Below, piece by piece: positions 46,274 to 57,605 of a stretch of DNA of 64,000 bases. A program made the translations under genes and the position numbers. Position 1 is the stretch's first letter. The number at the start of each line of letters is the position of its first letter. This stretch comes from Argopecten irradians (lineage: Eukaryota; Mollusca; Bivalvia; Pectinida; Pectinidae): positions 4,343,778 to 4,407,777 of the forward strand of contig NC_091142.1 of the NCBI RefSeq assembly GCF_041381155.1, given 5' to 3'. The notes under the pieces are model-generated. The model worked only from the letters and a program-made list of their open reading frames with translations. It searched no databases and was not told the origin of the DNA.

Positions 46274-48539
46274 ACTGCCGTTGAACCCTGTCTGTGAACG
46301 CCGAAAGTGTAAACAATTACGACAAGTATCAATAGCACATAATCAAAGACAAATAATCCTCGACGTCGAGAATCAAAATGTTTTCTCTTTGGATGGTTCG
46401 TTTACAAGATGGGCGGGGCCAAATATGACTCGAGTACTGTCGCCAAATCCACAGCCACCTGTACATGTAATCATCAGTGACTAACGTGACGCTACCCCAA
46501 TTGGAACAATTTTTGAAGATAATTGTAAAAAAAAATTCACTTGTGTTTGAATCCAGATTTTTTTTCTTAATATTCCACAAAAAGATGCTTTTATCTTTAA
46601 TTTCATGATTTGTTTACTTGTCAGTAGTGCATATATATTTATAAATACAGAGCATGTAAGTATGCCCGGTCCAGCCCTGTGTTTCAGGAGGTTTGATAAT
46701 CTAAGATGGAACACCTCCTAAATATTGTTTGATTAACAAGTGCCCAGGCATGATTAAAAAAATGTTTGAAATCATTTAAAGAAAGTTCAAACATTTTTTT
46801 AGGTTATTAAAGTCACATGTCTTTCAAAAATATTCCATTCAGCAATCGCTTTTCTTATTTTAAAATATATGGCGTTTTAGAGTTGTCGCACGACGTCGCT
46901 TCCCGAAGTTTTTTCAAAATTTCATTATTTCATTTTCATATACAGATAATTAGCAACTTGGGAAAAATGACATATAAAAATTGTCACAGTAATTAGTCAG
47001 CGCCTTAATTTTTGTTCATGGCAGTTTTCGTTACTTACGATTGTAAATTGAAAATTCTGTATCCCATATTTTAAAGGTTTTCCATTTTGGGTAGAGTAGC
47101 GTCATGTTAGTTAGCTGAGCTGTGAATGAATAGCTAGTTAGCTTAATCAATCTATATATCATCAACAATGAGTCTATATCTACTTAGATACACATATTTT
47201 ATTCTACAAACTGCATCAATATTCACTTGAGTAAAGTACTATTCTTTTTATTTCAGATATTTTAACAAATCTTCATATTTCTAGTAAAATTGTACACGAA
47301 ACTCGTATCTAGCACTACTCATTACGTAGGGAACCGGGATGTCCCGGCTGCAGGCCGTAGGCAAAAAAAACAAATTTATAGGATGCCTAAGCTGAATCAT
47401 ATTTAAGATTTTCAATAAGTTGTTTGCAATATTATTACTGCAAAACTAACAAGCTAAAAGGTTAGTGATATTTTTAACCGTACTGTTACAAATTATTAGT
47501 CATCAGCTTGGATCTATTACCGTAGCGAGTCCACTCACAAATCTATTGCAAGCTAACGTGTCAGCTATCCGATTGCTCTTTAAAGTTTGTTAATGGTCTC
47601 AAACACACTAATTACTTATTGTGTTCATTTTAATTTTCATTCTAATCTTTTCGAATATTTCTGATAACTATTCATGTGTAATATCTCAAAACATTGACAA
47701 GAGCACGTAGTACGTCGGACCGCCGATGATTTGGAAATCTACAAGATATTTCATAAACAAATGCAAGTCTATTTTGATATGTTATTTCTTCTAAATACAA
47801 CACTTCTTTGTGAAAGTTGTCAACCATTTATTGGGGATGTTTCGCAGTGAAAATACTACCTTTATAACATCGATTTTGTGGTTCCCTGGACGTTGTTTTT
47901 CTCAAAATCTTTTGATACGCAAAGTATACCCATTGTAGAGTTTTTTCCATCATTTTCAGTCGCAAAAAGTACTGCATAAAGTAAGATGGTCACAAGATTT
48001 TACGGTATTTGTAACAATTACGATTGTGTTTATAGAAATGTTCAGTGGTTGTGCAGCTGAGTGTAGCCAGTGCCGATCCGCGATTACATATCTACCAGTA
48101 CTCGAGTCTATAAATAGTACGACAGCGACAGCTATCTTAGCTTACTAACTGTTGTCAATGCACTTGATATTCCCACTTCCTATTTTTGCCGTTTTTTTAG
48201 CAATGTGGATATGCCTAAATACAAAACAAACAAGAACGTACCCAGATTTATTGCAAAGATTTGTTTATTTATTCGTCTGACCAAGAACGTATATGAGACT
48301 TATAAATCCTTGGTCTGATATGCATTTGTAGCGTAGCCACAACGTTCAACTGACGTTTGATCTTTAGCAATTAACACTTCAATCATTTTTAACTCCGCCT
48401 ACTTCAAATTAAGCCAATCATCGCGCACTTAGTGTGAGTGGGACGCGATTATCTTGTTGCAACACTTCATTCAATACAATGAACACTCGCTACAGTAGTA
48501 TAGTAATTTCGTCGTTCACAGAGAGGGTTCAACGGCAGT
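46274..48539. mobile_element. 2.27-kb TIR DNA element, copy in unit 2
   Basis: The left end ACTGCCGTTGAACCCT and its continuation TCTGTGAACG are matched inverted at the right end (48510-48539) over about 33 bases with two or three mismatches. The flanks are TT and AA, so the repeat can be read as TA-flanked (Tc1/mariner-like) or with longer termini. The superfamily is not settled. The interior has no transposase frame: only a 67-codon frame at the left end and AT-rich filler, so it is non-autonomous. The equivalent position in unit 1 (about 43205-43225) has no insertion. Confidence 0.82.
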
Positions 48540-48630
48540 AATGATATTGGAAATACAAAAGTAAATACAAAATGGAAATTTTATAAACACATGATTGAAT
48601 TAAGAAAAAAACTAATAATCAAATTTTTAC

Positions 48631-48857
48631 CTTTTCAAGAAACAGTCCATCATCATTATGCTGAAACATCCGAACACTGATTATTTCTCCGAAATCCCAA
48701 TATATATCGAATTGCCTCGTCTCGTTGGCGCGATAATCTCTTCCTAAATTGATTCCGATCATATCATTTCGCGTTCCGTTAATGTCGAGGTAAAATGTAT
48801 CTACTGATTCACTCCTGTAGATCCCTCCTACGTAGATTGTGATGATCCAGTGAAAAA
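48631..48857 (-). CDS. PLAT gene: first-half exon of PLAT 5 (227 bp, alpha type)
   Basis: Intact alpha-type exon, YRSESVDTFYLDINGTRND and DFGEIISVRMFQHNDD, with the same phases and splice sites as 43299-43525. It differs from the unit 3 copy by only a few bases and from the unit 1 copy by more. Confidence 0.82.
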
Positions 48858-49348
48858 CTGTAACATGTAAGAATAAGGACAAGCATTTAATTAAACCATC
48901 TTTCTTTCTCGGCTACTAAATTTCACGACTTCCATGTCATAATATTTTCGCGGAAATGAAGTTTCGCGGATTCAAAATTGAATTGAGATATATTTTGATT
49001 TAATTGAGCAAGAATGGTCCAAGATATTATTTGACACAGTTAAATTTTCGCGAATTTACCTTGATCGCAAATTCCGCGATATACACCGCACGCGAAAGAA
49101 AGTTGGTTTACAGTAATGTAGATTGTAAATGTAATAGAATGTTAAATAGTTTTGTGAAAATAAAGTGTAGAAAATTCTGATGTGTTAAACTTTGTGGGTT
49201 TGAGCCAATTTCATTTACATCAAAGGTATGTATACAGTAAAAGACGGTTATAACGAGCCTCGTTATAAGTAAAGTTCGGTATATAAGTCTTGATGGAGAA
49301 TGAACATTTCTATGTTATAACTATGGATTTGTTGTATTCTGTACTCGC

Positions 49349-49457
49349 CTGTTTCAGTTAGTGTCCAGGATGATTGGCTGTCGATTAATGACGTGTTATT
49401 TTGTACCCAGCATCCGCATTGAAAGGTGTAAAGACGGTTTCCTGAAGACATCTCGAC
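49349..49457 (-). CDS. PLAT gene: second-half exon of PLAT 4 (109 bp, GC donor)
   Basis: Same protein sequence as 44026-44134 and the same CAG|GCGAGT donor. This exon lies just to the right of the inferred recombination switch in unit 2 and matches unit 1 (SLIDSQ, where unit 3 has SVIDSQ). Confidence 0.8.
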
Positions 49458-49820
49458 CTGCATAAAATAAATGGTGTCTATACTACAGTAGTACCAAAGT
49501 AAACCGGCAAGGAACCCTGTCACTGCTGATGTAACAAAACAAATACCGTTTAGTCGGTAGCTTTCGCGGGATGATATTTTCTCGGACATTCGTCCGAAAC
49601 TTTTTGAGACATGGTGGAAACGTGGAAATTTACGTAAAGAGAGTTTATTATTATTATTATTTTTTTTTCATTTTTGCTAATTACGCGAAGGCCACTCACT
49701 GTGAAATTTTCCACCACGCGTTCAATTTCCTGAATATATCACTGGATTTTTGGGGGTTTTTTTGGACATTGTGATTTGACATGTAATATGAAATATATTT
49801 TAATCAGTTAGCGCCTATAC

Positions 49821-50047
49821 CTTCCGTAGAAAAAGTCCATCGTCATCGTTTTGGTATATCCGGATACTGTTGATATCGCCGAAATTCCAGTCGATTCCAA
49901 TCATTCGTATTTCATTTAGCATAAAATTATATCCTAATTCAATAGCGCTTTTGTCGTTGGTAGTACCGTTAACATCGAGGTAAAACGTATCTTTCGACCC
50001 AGCATTTACACGATCACCAACGTAAACTTTGACTTCCCAATGTACAC
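49821..50047 (-). CDS. PLAT gene: first-half exon of PLAT 4 (227 bp, beta type)
   Basis: Beta-type exon, GVHWEVKVYVGDRVNAG and IDWNFGDINSIRIYQNDD. Same splice sites as 44514-44740, with His-Trp where unit 1 has His-Leu. Confidence 0.82.
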
Positions 50048-50268
50048 CTGTTATATGTGAAATAGAGAGCAACAAACAACGGCACAGTTTACATACCATT
50101 AAAATATATAATCAAATGGAAAGAATGATAAGTAAGATTAACTTAAAGCAAAGAATCATTTAAGATAACAAATTCTCTCATCTCACGCAATTAAACAACT
50201 AGAAAGACTACTGTGTATATGGCTCAATGTAAACACGATGAAAATGAATGTTTCTCTAATCGTGTTAC

Positions 50269-50362
50269 CTGTCAAGGTCAGAATCCAAGATGGCTGACCA
50301 TCAGTTTCAATCCAACAGTCACATGTAAATGTGAATTGTCGTTCTCCTTCAGACATCATAAT
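50269..50362 (-). CDS. PLAT gene: second-half exon of PLAT 3 (94 bp)
   Basis: IMMSEGERQFTFTCDCWIET and GQPSWILTLTG, with Asp-Gly replacing Gly-Gly as in unit 3. Expected partner in the mRNA is the first-half exon 53947-54173, with the truncated exon 51266-51368 skipped. Confidence 0.8.
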
Positions 50363-50805
50363 CTAAATTGGAAATAACAACCCTTATACACATCAAAATG
50401 AACACAGTGACATCAACAATCAAAACCGCCTTAAACAATTAGTTATTAAGTAAATTACAGTTGAACTAAATGCCCAATGTTTTTTTTTTTTTTAAATAGG
50501 AATATAAAATGAGATTTACAATTTTGTATAGACGCAATACTACGTTAATACTACACTTACCATTACCTTTTAAACAATGGGAATAAATCAAATGTTGATT
50601 TTCATAACGGTGGTATTATGTTTCCCACGGCCTCCTAATTAGTTGATTATCACAAGACGACACATCTTTGATTTATGTAATACGTAGGGTATACTGTATT
50701 TGTTAGGTGTTGTAACCTCATCTTAGGCCATGAATATAAATCATTTTTTCCTGTTATTGTTTTTAATATTTTCTTGTTTCGGAAAGGATGTATTTTGTTA
50801 CATTT

Positions 50806-51163
50806 TTAAAGGTGCTCCACCGCTAACAATTGGTATTATTTCACTATCAAAAATAGGATCAGACGATTTTTATTCAGTTACAAAAGTTACTTAATTTACA
50901 CCATTACCGCCATTGAAAAGTTTGAGCTTCTAATTTTACTTCAAGTTAGAAATATAAAAAATATTTATTTGCATCCCGAAAAAAAAATCTGTGGTACTAT
51001 ATCCTATATGGAATGAAATACTGATTGCGCATGCACCAAATTCAAAATAAATTATTTTATACTATATTTGTGTTAATTAGACATATATATACATTATTAA
51101 ACACCAATTATTTTTCTAATGATGAATGTCATTTATGCTCTGTAGGCGGTGGAGCATCTTTAA
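50806..51163 (-). mobile_element. TTAA MITE in PLAT unit 2
   Basis: Same insertion point and near-identical sequence to the unit 1 MITE (45495-45851), so it was copied with the segment rather than inserted independently. Confidence 0.92.
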
Positions 51164-51265
51164 TAATTGTAAAGTATTGTTCGACATAATGACGTTTAAA
51201 AATTTTATAGTAACCAATATCGTGTTTCATTCAGGCGAATCAAAATTTGAAACTAGAGCGATTAA

Positions 51266-51368
51266 GAGCATGTGTCCGTGCAGGTTGGCTTTTATTTGAC
51301 AAACGGTCAGTCTGTATCCAACAGTCACATGTAAAGTTATATGAACGATATCCATCCGACATTACGAT
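51266..51368 (-). pseudogene. PLAT gene: truncated second-half exon at unit 2/3 junction
   Basis: As at 45954-46056: intact acceptor and 5' part, with the donor end replaced by intron sequence at the unit junction. Confidence 0.85.
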
Positions 51369-51585
51369 CTGATAAGGAAATGTAAGGATACAGTATTTTA
51401 TCAAAGTTACATATATATTGTTTGTTTCGCGTATTATCAGTGAATTAAGCGTTTTTCTGTCATATTGTGTCGAATGGGATCATTTGTCAAGCCTTATGTT
51501 GAAGAGAAAATAAAATGATTGACAGTATCCAGCAGATATCTTTCAAGTCAAGTTAATATAGTAAATTAAACCACAATACCAACTT

Positions 51586-53855
51586 ACTGCCGTTGAACCC
51601 TATCTGTGAACGCCGAAAGTGTAAAACAATTACGACAAGTATCAATAGTACATAATCAAAGACAAATAATCCTCGACGTCGAGAATCAAAATGTTTTCTC
51701 TTTGGATGGTTCGTTTACAAGATGGGCGGGGCCAAATATGACTCGAGTACTGTCGCCAAATCCACAGCCACCTGTACATGTAATCATCAGTGACTAACGT
51801 GACGCTACCCCAATTGGAACAATTTTTGAAGATAATTGTAAAAAAAAATTCACTTGTGTTTGAATCCAGATTTTTTTCTTAATATTCCATAAATAGATGC
51901 TTTTATCTTTAATTTCATGATATGTTTACTTGTCAGTAGTGCATATATATTTATAAATACAGAGCATGTAAGTATGCCCGGTCCAGCCCTGTGTTTCAGG
52001 AGGTTTGATAATCTAAGATGGAACACCTCCTAAATATTATTTGATTAACAAGTGCCCAGGCATGATTAAAAAAATGTTTGAAATCATTTAAAGAAAGTTC
52101 AAACATTTTTTTAGGTTATTAAAGTCACATGTCTTTCAAAAATATTCCATTCAGCAATCGCTTTTCTTATTTTAAAATATATGGCGTTTTAGAGTTGTCG
52201 CACGACGTCGTTTCCCGAAGTTTTTTCAAAATTTCATTATTTCATTTTCATATACAGATAATTAGCAACTTGGGAAAAATGACATATTAAAATTGTCACA
52301 GTAATTAGTCAGCGCCTTAATTTTTGTTCGTGGCAGTTTTCGTTACTTAAGATTGTAAATTGAAAATTCTGTATCCCATATTTTAAAGGTTTTCCATTTT
52401 GGGTAGAGTAGCGTCATGTTAGTTAGCTGAGCTGTGAATGAATTGCTAGTTAGCTTAATCAATCTATATATCATCAACAATGAGTCTATATCTACTTAAA
52501 TACACAGATTTTATTCTACAAACTGCATCAATATTCACTTGAGTAAAGTACTATTCTTTTTATTTCAGATATTTTAACAAATCTTCATATTTCTAGTAAA
52601 ATTGTACACGAAACTCGTATCTAGCACTACTCATTACGTAGGGAACCGGGATGTCCCGGCTGAAGGCCGTAGGCAAAAAAAAAACAAATTTATAGGATGC
52701 CTAAGCTGAATTATATTTAAGATTTTCAATAAGTTGTTTGCAATATTATTACTGCAAAACTAACAAGCTACAAGGTTAGTGACATTTTTAACCGTACTGT
52801 TACAAAGTATTAGTCATCAGCTTGGATCTATTACCGTAGCGAGTCCACTCACAAATCTATTGCAAGCTAACGTGTCAGCTATCCGATTGCTCTTTAAAGT
52901 TTGTTAATGGTCTCAAACACACTAATTACTTATTGTGTTCATTTTAATTTTCATTCTAATCTTTTCGAATATTTCTGATAACTATTCATGTGTAATATCT
53001 CAAAACATTGACAAGAGCACGTAGTACGTCGGACCGCCGATGATTTGGACATCTACAAGATATTTCATAAACAAATACAAGTCTATTTTGATATGTTATT
53101 TCTTCTAAATACAACACTTCTTTGTGAAAGTTGTCAACCATTTATTGGGGATGTTTCGCAGTGAAAATACTACCTTTATAACATCGATTTTGTGGTTCCC
53201 TGGACGTTGTTTTTCTCAAAATCTTTTGATACGCAAAGTATACCCATTGTAGAGTTTTTTCCATCATCTTCAGTCGCAAAAAGTACTGCATAAAGTAAAA
53301 TGGTCACAAGATTTTACGGTATTTGTAACAATTACGATTGTGTTTATAGAAATGTTCAGTAGTTCTGCAGCTGAGTGTAGCCAGTGCCGATCCGCGATTA
53401 CATATCTACCAGTACTCGAGTCTATAAATAGTACGACAGCGGCAGCTATCTTAGCTTACTAACTGTTGTCAATGCACTTGATATTCCCACTTCCTATTTT
53501 TGCCGCTTTTTTTTAGCAATGTGGATATGCCTAAATACAAAACAAACAAGAACGTACCCAGATTTATTGCAAAGTTTTTTTTATTTATTCGTCTGACCAA
53601 GAACGTATATGAGACTTATAAATCCTTGGTCTGATATGCATTTGTAGCGTAGCCACAACGTTCAACTGACGTTTGATCTTTAGCAATTAACACTTCAATC
53701 ATTTTTAACTCCGCCTACTTCAAATAAAGCCAATCATCGCGCACTTAGTGTGAGTGGGACGCGATTATCTTGTTGCAACACTTCATTCAATACAATGAAC
53801 GCTCGCTACAGTAGTATAGTAATTTCGTCGTTCACAGAGAGGGTTCAACGACAGT
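51586..53855. mobile_element. 2.27-kb TIR DNA element, copy in unit 3
   Basis: Near identical to 46274-48539, with the same insertion point and terminal repeats (one extra mismatch at the right end, CGACAGT for CGGCAGT). No transposase frame. Confidence 0.82.
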
Positions 53856-53946
53856 AATGATATTGAAAATACAAAAGTAAATACAAAATGGAAATTTTAT
53901 AAACACATGATTGAATTAAGAAAAAAACTAATAATCAAATTTTTAC

Positions 53947-54173
53947 CTTTTCAAGAAACAGTCCATCATCATTATGCTGAAACATCCGAACACTAATTAT
54001 TTCTCCGAAATCCCAATATATATCGAATTGCCTCGTCTCGTTGACGCGATAATCTCTTCCTAAATTGATTCCGATCATATCATTTCGCGTTCCGTTAATG
54101 TCGAGGTAAAATGTATCTACTGATTCACTCCAGTAGATCCCTCCTACGTAGATTGTGATGATCCAGTGAAAAA
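53947..54173 (-). CDS. PLAT gene: first-half exon of PLAT 3 (227 bp, alpha type)
   Basis: Intact alpha-type exon (YWSESVDTFYLDINGTRND, DFGEIISVRMFQHNDD). Same acceptor CATGTTACAG and donor AAAAG|GTAAAA as unit 2. Confidence 0.82.
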
Positions 54174-54673
54174 CTGTAACATGTAAGAATAAGGACAAGC
54201 ATTTAATTAAACCATCTTTCTTTCTCGGCTACTAAATTTCACGACTTCCATGTCATAATATTTTCGCGGAAATTAAGTTTCGCGGATTCAAAATTGAATT
54301 GAGATATATTTTGATTTAATTGAGCAAGAATGGTCCAAGATATTATTAGACACAGATAAATTTTCGCGAATTTACCTTGATCGCAAATTCCGCGATAAAA
54401 ACCGCACGCGAAAGAAAGTTGGTTTACAGTAATGTGGATTGTAAATTTAATAGAATGTTCAATAGTTTTGTGAAAATAAAGTGTAGAAAATTCTGATGTG
54501 TTAAACTTTGTGGGTTTGAGCCAATTTCATTAACATCAAAGGTATGTATACAGTAAAAGACGGTTATAACGATCCACGTTATGAGAATAGTTCGGTATAT
54601 AAACCTCATACATCTTGATGGAGAATTAACATTTCTATGTTATAACTATGGATTTGTTGTATTCTGTACTCGC

Positions 54674-54782
54674 CTGTTTCAGTTAGTGTCCAGGATGATT
54701 GGCTGTCGATTACTGACGTGTTATTTTGTACCCAGCATCCGCATTGAAAGGTGTAAAGACGGTTTCCTGAAGACATCTCGAC
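54674..54782 (-). CDS. PLAT gene: second-half exon of PLAT 2 (109 bp, GC donor)
   Basis: VEMSSGNRLYTFQCGCWVQ with SVIDSQ; GC donor conserved. The intron just upstream lacks about 35 bases present in units 1 and 2 (around 54805). Confidence 0.8.
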
Positions 54783-55135
54783 CTGCATAAAATAAATGGT
54801 GTCTAGGCAAGGAACCCTGTCACTGCTGATGTAACAAAACAAATACCGTTTAGTTGGTAGCTTTCGCGGGATGATATTTTCTCGGACATTCGTCCGGAAC
54901 TTTTCGAGACATGGTGGAAACGTGGAAATTTACGTAAAGAGAGGGGTTTTTTTTGTTTTTGTTTTTGTTTTTTTGCTAATTACGCGAAGGCCACTCACTG
55001 TGAAATTGTCGACCACGCGTGAAATTTCCTGAACATATCACTGGTATTTGGGGGAGGGGGGGTTGGAGGGGGGGTGTTGGACATTGTGATTTGACATGTA
55101 ATATGAAATATATTTTAATCAGTTAGCGCCTATAC

Positions 55136-55362
55136 CTTCCGTAGAAAAAGTCCATCGTCATTGTGTTGGTATATCCGGATACTGTTGATATCGCCGAAAT
55201 TCCAGTCGATTCCAATCATTCGTATTTCATTTAGCATAAAATCATATCCTAGTTCAATAGCGCTTTTGTCGTTGGTAGTACCGTTAACATCGAGGTAAAA
55301 CGTATCTTTCGACCCAGCATTTACACGATCACCAACGTAAACTTTGACTTCCCAATGTACAC
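55136..55362 (-). CDS. PLAT gene: first-half exon of PLAT 2 (227 bp, beta type)
   Basis: GVHWEVKVYVGDRVNAG, DTFYLDVNGTTND, IDWNFGDINSIRIYQHNDD. Same splice sites and phases as 49821-50047. Confidence 0.82.
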
Positions 55363-55563
55363 CTGTTATATGTGAAATAAAGAGCAACAAACAACGGCAC
55401 AGTTTACATACCATTAAAATATATAATCAAATGGAAAGAATGATAAGTAAGTTCTTAAATAAAGAATCATTTAGAATAACAAATTTTCTCATCACAAGCA
55501 ATCAAACAACTAGAGCGACTACATGTATATGGCTGAAAATGAATGTTTCTTTAATTGTGTTAC

Positions 55564-55657
55564 CTGTCAAGGTCAGAATCCAAGATGGCTGACCATCAGT
55601 TTGTATCCAACAGTCACATGTAAATGTGAATTGTCGTTCTCCATCAGACATCATAAT
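55564..55657 (-). CDS. PLAT gene: second-half exon of PLAT 1 (94 bp)
   Basis: IMMSDGERQFTFTCDCWIQT and GQPSWILTLTG. More diverged than the unit 1 and unit 2 copies, as are its introns. Pairs with the first-half exon 57031-57257. Confidence 0.8.
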
Positions 55658-55659
55658 CT

Positions 55660-56500
55660 AAATTGGAAACAACGACCCTTATATACATCATAATGAACAC
55701 GGTGAAATCAACATTCAAAACCGCCTTAAACAATTAGTTATTTAGTAACTTACAGTTGAACTAAATGCCCAATGGCTTTTATTTTTCTTAAATAGGAATA
55801 TAAATGAGATTTACAATTTTGTATAGACGCAATACTACGTTAATACTACACTTACCATTACCTAATAAACAATTGCAATAAATTCTATGTTGATTTTCAT
55901 AACGCAGGTCGTATTATATTTCCCACGGCCTACTAATTAGTTGATTATCACAAGACGACACATCTTTAATCTACGTAATACGTAGGGAATACTGTATTTG
56001 TTAGGTGTTGTAACTCATCTCAGGCCATGAATATAAATTATTTTTGCTGTTCTTGTTTTAAGATTTTTTTCTTGTTTCGGAAAGGTTGTGACCCTATAGG
56101 GATAATGGTGCGCCTCATTTGTTTCATTTTTAATAATTGTAATATATTGTTCGACACAATGATGTTTAAAAATTATATAGTAACCATTTAGTGTTTAATT
56201 CAGGCGAATCAAAATTTCAAACTAGATTGATAAATGACATATGATACATAATGTATATTGCAATTGTATATAAGAAAGTTACTTACTTTTTCGAATTTTA
56301 ACTACTATTTAAGCAGAATTAAATAATAATGTTAATTATATACTGCCAAATCACAAGGTTCTTAACTGTCTACGTAAAATCAAAACATGTGGTTGTTACT
56401 GTCAAAACTTTTGGTGGTGATATTGCAAACTCTTCTCGATTTCTCAGAACATTTGATCAACTTTAGTGCAGACTGGTCATAAGATTTTTTCTCTCATACC
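55660..56500. other. PLAT intron with empty MITE site
   Basis: Intron sequence homologous to units 1 and 2 up to about 56232, then unique. At 56130-56133 a single TTAA stands where units 1 and 2 carry the 0.36-kb MITE. Confidence 0.7.
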
Positions 56501-56825
56501 TACATGTGTAATACTGGCTGGTCTACGGCAATAGTTTCATGTCGCCTGAGGCTGTATTGCATGGTTACCCATGCAATAAAGCCTCGTGAAATCACAGCGT
56601 TAACAAAATTACTATTTCTAAGTACAATTTTAACAATTTTTTCTCAGAAACTAGACTAAATTTACTTTATAAGATACAAAGAACGGGAATTGAGTTGGAA
56701 ATATAACGCAATTTGCATATATGAAGAATAGACTTGCAGTCCCGTTTTCTTACGAATTGATTTCAAAACTGCGGAAAATCATAGTAGTAAAATTGCAATA
56801 AAACGTCGAGGTATGAGAGAAAAAT

Positions 56826-56974
56826 ACTCTTTCATACGTGAATGTGAAGGATAGGGATATTCTACCCTCGGGATCACAAAATGTCGTAAAACCATCGGCA
56901 AGCCTAGGGTTTTACGACATTTTGTGACCCTCGGGTAGAATATCCCTATCCTTCATATCCACATATGAAAGAGT
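56826..56974. repeat. Long hairpin (68-bp arms, 14-base loop)
   Basis: Arms 56826-56893 and 56908-56974 are inverted copies with very few mismatches (AGGATAGGGATATTCTACCC shared). The loop is ATCGGCAAGCCTA. It is the longest and best-conserved simple hairpin in the window, and lies in a PLAT intron. Confidence 0.93.
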
Positions 56975-57030
56975 CTTATAATCTTCATCAAATGCAAAAG
57001 ACAGACAAGAAATTAATATATATTGTTAAC

Positions 57031-57257
57031 CTTCAAAAGGAGCAGTGCATCATCTCCAAACTGGTAAATTCGGACACTATTAATATCTCAAAAATCGTCA
57101 GTTACATCAATAGTACGTTGTTCTGCAATCCGAAAATCGTTTCCGAGATGAATACCATTTTGGTCATTCCGAGTACCGTTGATATCAAGGTAAAAGTCAG
57201 CAGGAGTTTTAGCATTTACCTCATTCCCAATGAACAAGGTGATGTTCCAAGTAACAC
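57031..57257 (-). pseudogene. PLAT gene: first-half exon of PLAT 1 with in-frame TGA
   Basis: Exactly 227 bp like all other first-half exons, with a good acceptor (TTAACTACAG) and donor (AAG|GTTAAC). It reads GVTWNITLFIGNEVNAKTPA, DFYLDINGTRNDQNG and, after DD F, a TGA (57090-57088) in place of the conserved Gly codon of DFGDINSVRIYQ. No other break is seen. It may be a nonsense allele, a skipped exon, or an assembly base error. Skipping the exon alone would break the reading frame of the following phase-0 exon unless the preceding exon also exits in phase 0. Confidence 0.7.
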
Positions 57258-57259
57258 CT

Positions 57260-57605
57260 GTAGTTAAAACATGTTACATTGTAGTATCAGGTTTATAATG
57301 AATATTGTTTGGTTTGGTTCCGCTCTAGTAAGTACGATGCTCTAAGATTCGCTTCAATTAATCGAACATTATACTAGCATATCACGAAATCAATTACGTG
57401 CACGTGTATACTCTACCTATTACCTGCTCATTTGAAAAAAATATTTTAAAAAATCGGTATATTTACTATTTTATAGTAAATATCCCGATTTTTAAATCAT
57501 TTTTCAAATCTCGTATTTTCTGAAAAAAATCACATGACTGTTATATATACCCATCAGTCCATCATCAAATACAAAAAATTGTATGACAACATCCATTTTC
57601 ATGGC
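57260..57605. other. Non-coding; small AT hairpin
   Basis: A hairpin at 57448-57496 pairs AAATCGGTATATTTACTA with TAGTAAATATCCCGATTT. Nothing else is recognised before the LINE. Confidence 0.5.

Noticed and set aside
46281-46484. 67-residue gene repeated at 51606
   Set aside because: Both frames lie in the end of the 2.27-kb TIR element; the second copy has a one-base difference that shifts its start. No domain is seen.
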